A stretch of DNA of 5,222 nt. Source: Deltaproteobacteria bacterium (GTDB lineage Bacteria > Desulfobacterota > Syntrophia > Syntrophales > UBA2210). Location of the stretch: the NCBI GenBank assembly GCA_019313735.1, contig JAFDAR010000290.1:1-5222 (forward strand). The letters are read 5' to 3'. Positions 3,684 through 5,222 of the stretch are shown here, piece by piece; position 1 is the stretch's first letter; every line of letters starts with the position of its first letter. The notes below the pieces were generated by a model. It did no database searches and was not told the origin of the DNA. It saw nothing but the letters and a program-made list of their open reading frames with translations. The position numbers and the translations under genes are program-made.

Positions 3684-5222
3684 GAGGCAATGGCAACGGC
3701 GATCTCTGTCACCCTTTTCTGATGACCGGATGTGTAAGGATCTTTCAATTCCACAATAACTGCCATAGCGTCGATGGTTCTCTGCAGGGCTGTCTTGAGC
3801 ACATCCACGCTCTTTTCAAGGTCGGTAATATCCTTTATGGTTCCTATTGCCCCGGACATTTTACCTGTTAAATCAAGGTTTGGAGAACAGCTTATATTGA
3901 AGAAACGCTCACCGCCATTTCTAGTAAGAAGCACACAGGTAAAGTCCCTGATGGTTTTCTTGTCGTTCTTTACCAGGTTGAAATGCCGCATAAAACGCCT
4001 GACATCTTTTTTTTTGACGAAGTCTATAAAATACCTTCCTATGGTTTCTTCTTTTTTGTATCCCAGTATTTTCTCCCACGCGGGATTGACGTAATTGAAT
4101 GTCCCGTCGGCATCCAGTGTATAGATAATATCGGGCGCGTTTTCTCCAAGGGCCCTGAACTCTTCCTCACTCTGTCTGATTCTCTGATAGGCCCTGGCGT
4201 TGCTTATGCTGATACCGATCTGGGGCGCTATACCCATAAGGAGATTTATATCGTTCTGGCTGAAGGGCTTTTTTGCCTGCAGGTTTTCCACAGCCAGTAT
4301 TCCCTCCGACTTCCCTTCATATATTATGGGCACACAGACAAACGATTTTATTTCCAGCATTTGCATAAATTCGCGTGTCTTCGGTGTAACATCTCCTTTG
4401 ATTTTATCAATATTGTCTATCAGAAAGGGTCTTTGTTCCTTAAACGCCACCACAAATGGTCCGAGTGATCGGGGTTTATCCAGGTGGAATGTTGCATGTC
4501 GAACGAGGTCTTCCAGGTCGGGGCTGTATCCATATCCCGCGGCATATACAAGATGTAGCCGTTCATCGTCGGCAAGCATAATCGTTCCCCGGTCAAAGTC
4601 GAGACGTTTCGTGCCCTGAGCTATCTCCTGGACAAGCAGGGCGTCGTTGTAGCGGGCATTGGTCTGTTCCAGAAGGTCGCCGGCCACCTCGCTGTCGCTT
4701 TTGAGTTTTGAGCGAAATTCTTTCTTCTCCAAGTGTTCTGAATAAGCGAAAATGCCTGTCGCAAGCAGGGAACATGAAATAGTCAGGATTATCCAGGCAA
4801 CGGCCGGCAGTATGAAGAAGAGCCCGAGACAGGATATGACGGTGAAAATGGTCGTGTAGTTGCGTACGCGCTTCCACATGAGTGAAAGGGGTTGCTTCCA
4901 GGCGATGATGTATATGCAGGCGCTATCCCCTTTGTGTATGCATGTCGCGTGGTCGATTTCGGCAAACTGGCCTGTGAACATTTTGGCCACTCCCTCGAAT
5001 GTTCCCAGTCTGTTCTCGCACTGATAGGGTTTTTCGACAACGCCCTCTTTCGGGGTTACAGTTATTTCGATCTTGTTTTTGTCGAGGCGTTTTGCTGTGA
5101 GTGTGCAGGCACGACTTACCTGATTGTACAATTTCTCCATCACCGTATAGGCGGTCGCGGGGGTGATAAAACCGAGGGCGTATTGCTGTACTGGCAGACC
5201 TGCCTTGGACAATGTGGAATAG
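3659..5222 (-). CDS. membrane sensor with V4R-like, GAF and PAS domains, N-terminal part of the frameshifted HD-GYP gene (5' end outside window)
   Basis: The frame stays open to the window edge and still matches sensor sequence there, so the TTG at 5212 is probably not the start. Residues are counted from that TTG. Residues 1-105 resemble a small-molecule-binding 4-vinyl-reductase-like (V4R) domain, ending in CIHKGDSACIYIIAW, where two cysteines flank KGD. Two membrane helices follow (about 119-137 and 138-156), then a short coiled coil, a GAF domain (about 180-345), a PAS domain (about 351-465, NAPDIIYTLDADGTFNYVNPAW), a linker helix, and the start of the HD-GYP domain (DPYTSGHQKRV, 491-501). 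After AVAIAS the frame runs into a TGA at 3659-3661. The GAF domain also seems to lack about 20 residues between VQEIAQ and KRLDFDRG (near 4613). The likely role is ligand-controlled cyclic di-GMP turnover at the membrane; the ligand is unknown. Confidence 0.85.
   Translation of the reverse strand, partial: YSTLSKAGLPVQQYALGFITPATAYTVMEKLYNQVSRACTLTAKRLDKNKIEITVTPKEGVVEKPYQCENRLGTFEGVAKMFTGQFAEIDHATCIHKGDSACIYIIAWKQPLSLMWKRVRNYTTIFTVISCLGLFFILPAVAWIILTISCSLLATGIFAYSEHLEKKEFRSKLKSDSEVAGDLLEQTNARYNDALLVQEIAQGTKRLDFDRGTIMLADDERLHLVYAAGYGYSPDLEDLVRHATFHLDKPRSLGPFVVAFKEQRPFLIDNIDKIKGDVTPKTREFMQMLEIKSFVCVPIIYEGKSEGILAVENLQAKKPFSQNDINLLMGIAPQIGISISNARAYQRIRQSEEEFRALGENAPDIIYTLDADGTFNYVNPAWEKILGYKKEETIGRYFIDFVKKKDVRRFMRHFNLVKNDKKTIRDFTCVLLTRNGGERFFNISCSPNLDLTGKMSGAIGTIKDITDLEKSVDVLKTALQRTIDAMAVIVELKDPYTSGHQKRVTEIAVAIASTAFEWLP

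Overview
The window looks like chromosomal DNA of a Gram-negative anaerobe of the delta-proteobacterial type (Desulfobacterota or relatives). This is inferred from gene content: a Bacillus/Thermotoga-type PurB, a short lipoprotein, a class I methyltransferase, and a large membrane sensor ending in a PAS-HD-GYP unit, a combination common in that group. The species cannot be named from the sequence. Two genes start with TTG behind strong Shine-Dalgarno sites.

Layout. At 79-1318 (+) is purB (adenylosuccinate lyase, purine synthesis), broken by a frameshift near 571 and lacking a conserved block near 790. Its last bases overlap the start of a 209-residue lipoprotein of unknown function (1305-1934, +), so the two are probably cotranscribed. 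Bases 1935-2416 hold no convincing protein gene. They carry a very good sigma70-type promoter (1960-1989), a 124-bp foldback element with terminal inverted repeats and a 5-bp AGCTG target duplication (2017-2140), a 9-bp hairpin (2160-2182), a terminator-like hairpin with a T-run (2195-2228) and a 14-bp dyad (2305-2318). A SAM-dependent methyltransferase follows (2417-3235, +). Converging on it with 7 bases between the stops is a sensor/HD-GYP gene on the minus strand (5222 down to 3243). That gene runs off the window at its 5' end and is split by a frameshift near 3682.

How the parts relate. purB and the lipoprotein form one unit. The promoter, hairpins and terminator look like a short structured RNA or leader that was later interrupted by the mobile foldback element. 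The methyltransferase and the HD-GYP sensor are separate units, and nothing in the sequence ties them to purB.

Most notable. (1) The foldback element is a textbook miniature inverted-repeat element sitting about 20 nt downstream of a predicted transcription start. (2) Four small internal losses (about 17, 54, 31 and 60 nt, each judged against remembered family sequences) occur in just two conserved genes. Four such losses within 5 kb suggest either sequence or assembly error or a genome or segment under decay, and should be settled before either gene is called a pseudogene. I see no convincing new defence, retron, CRISPR or biosynthetic system.
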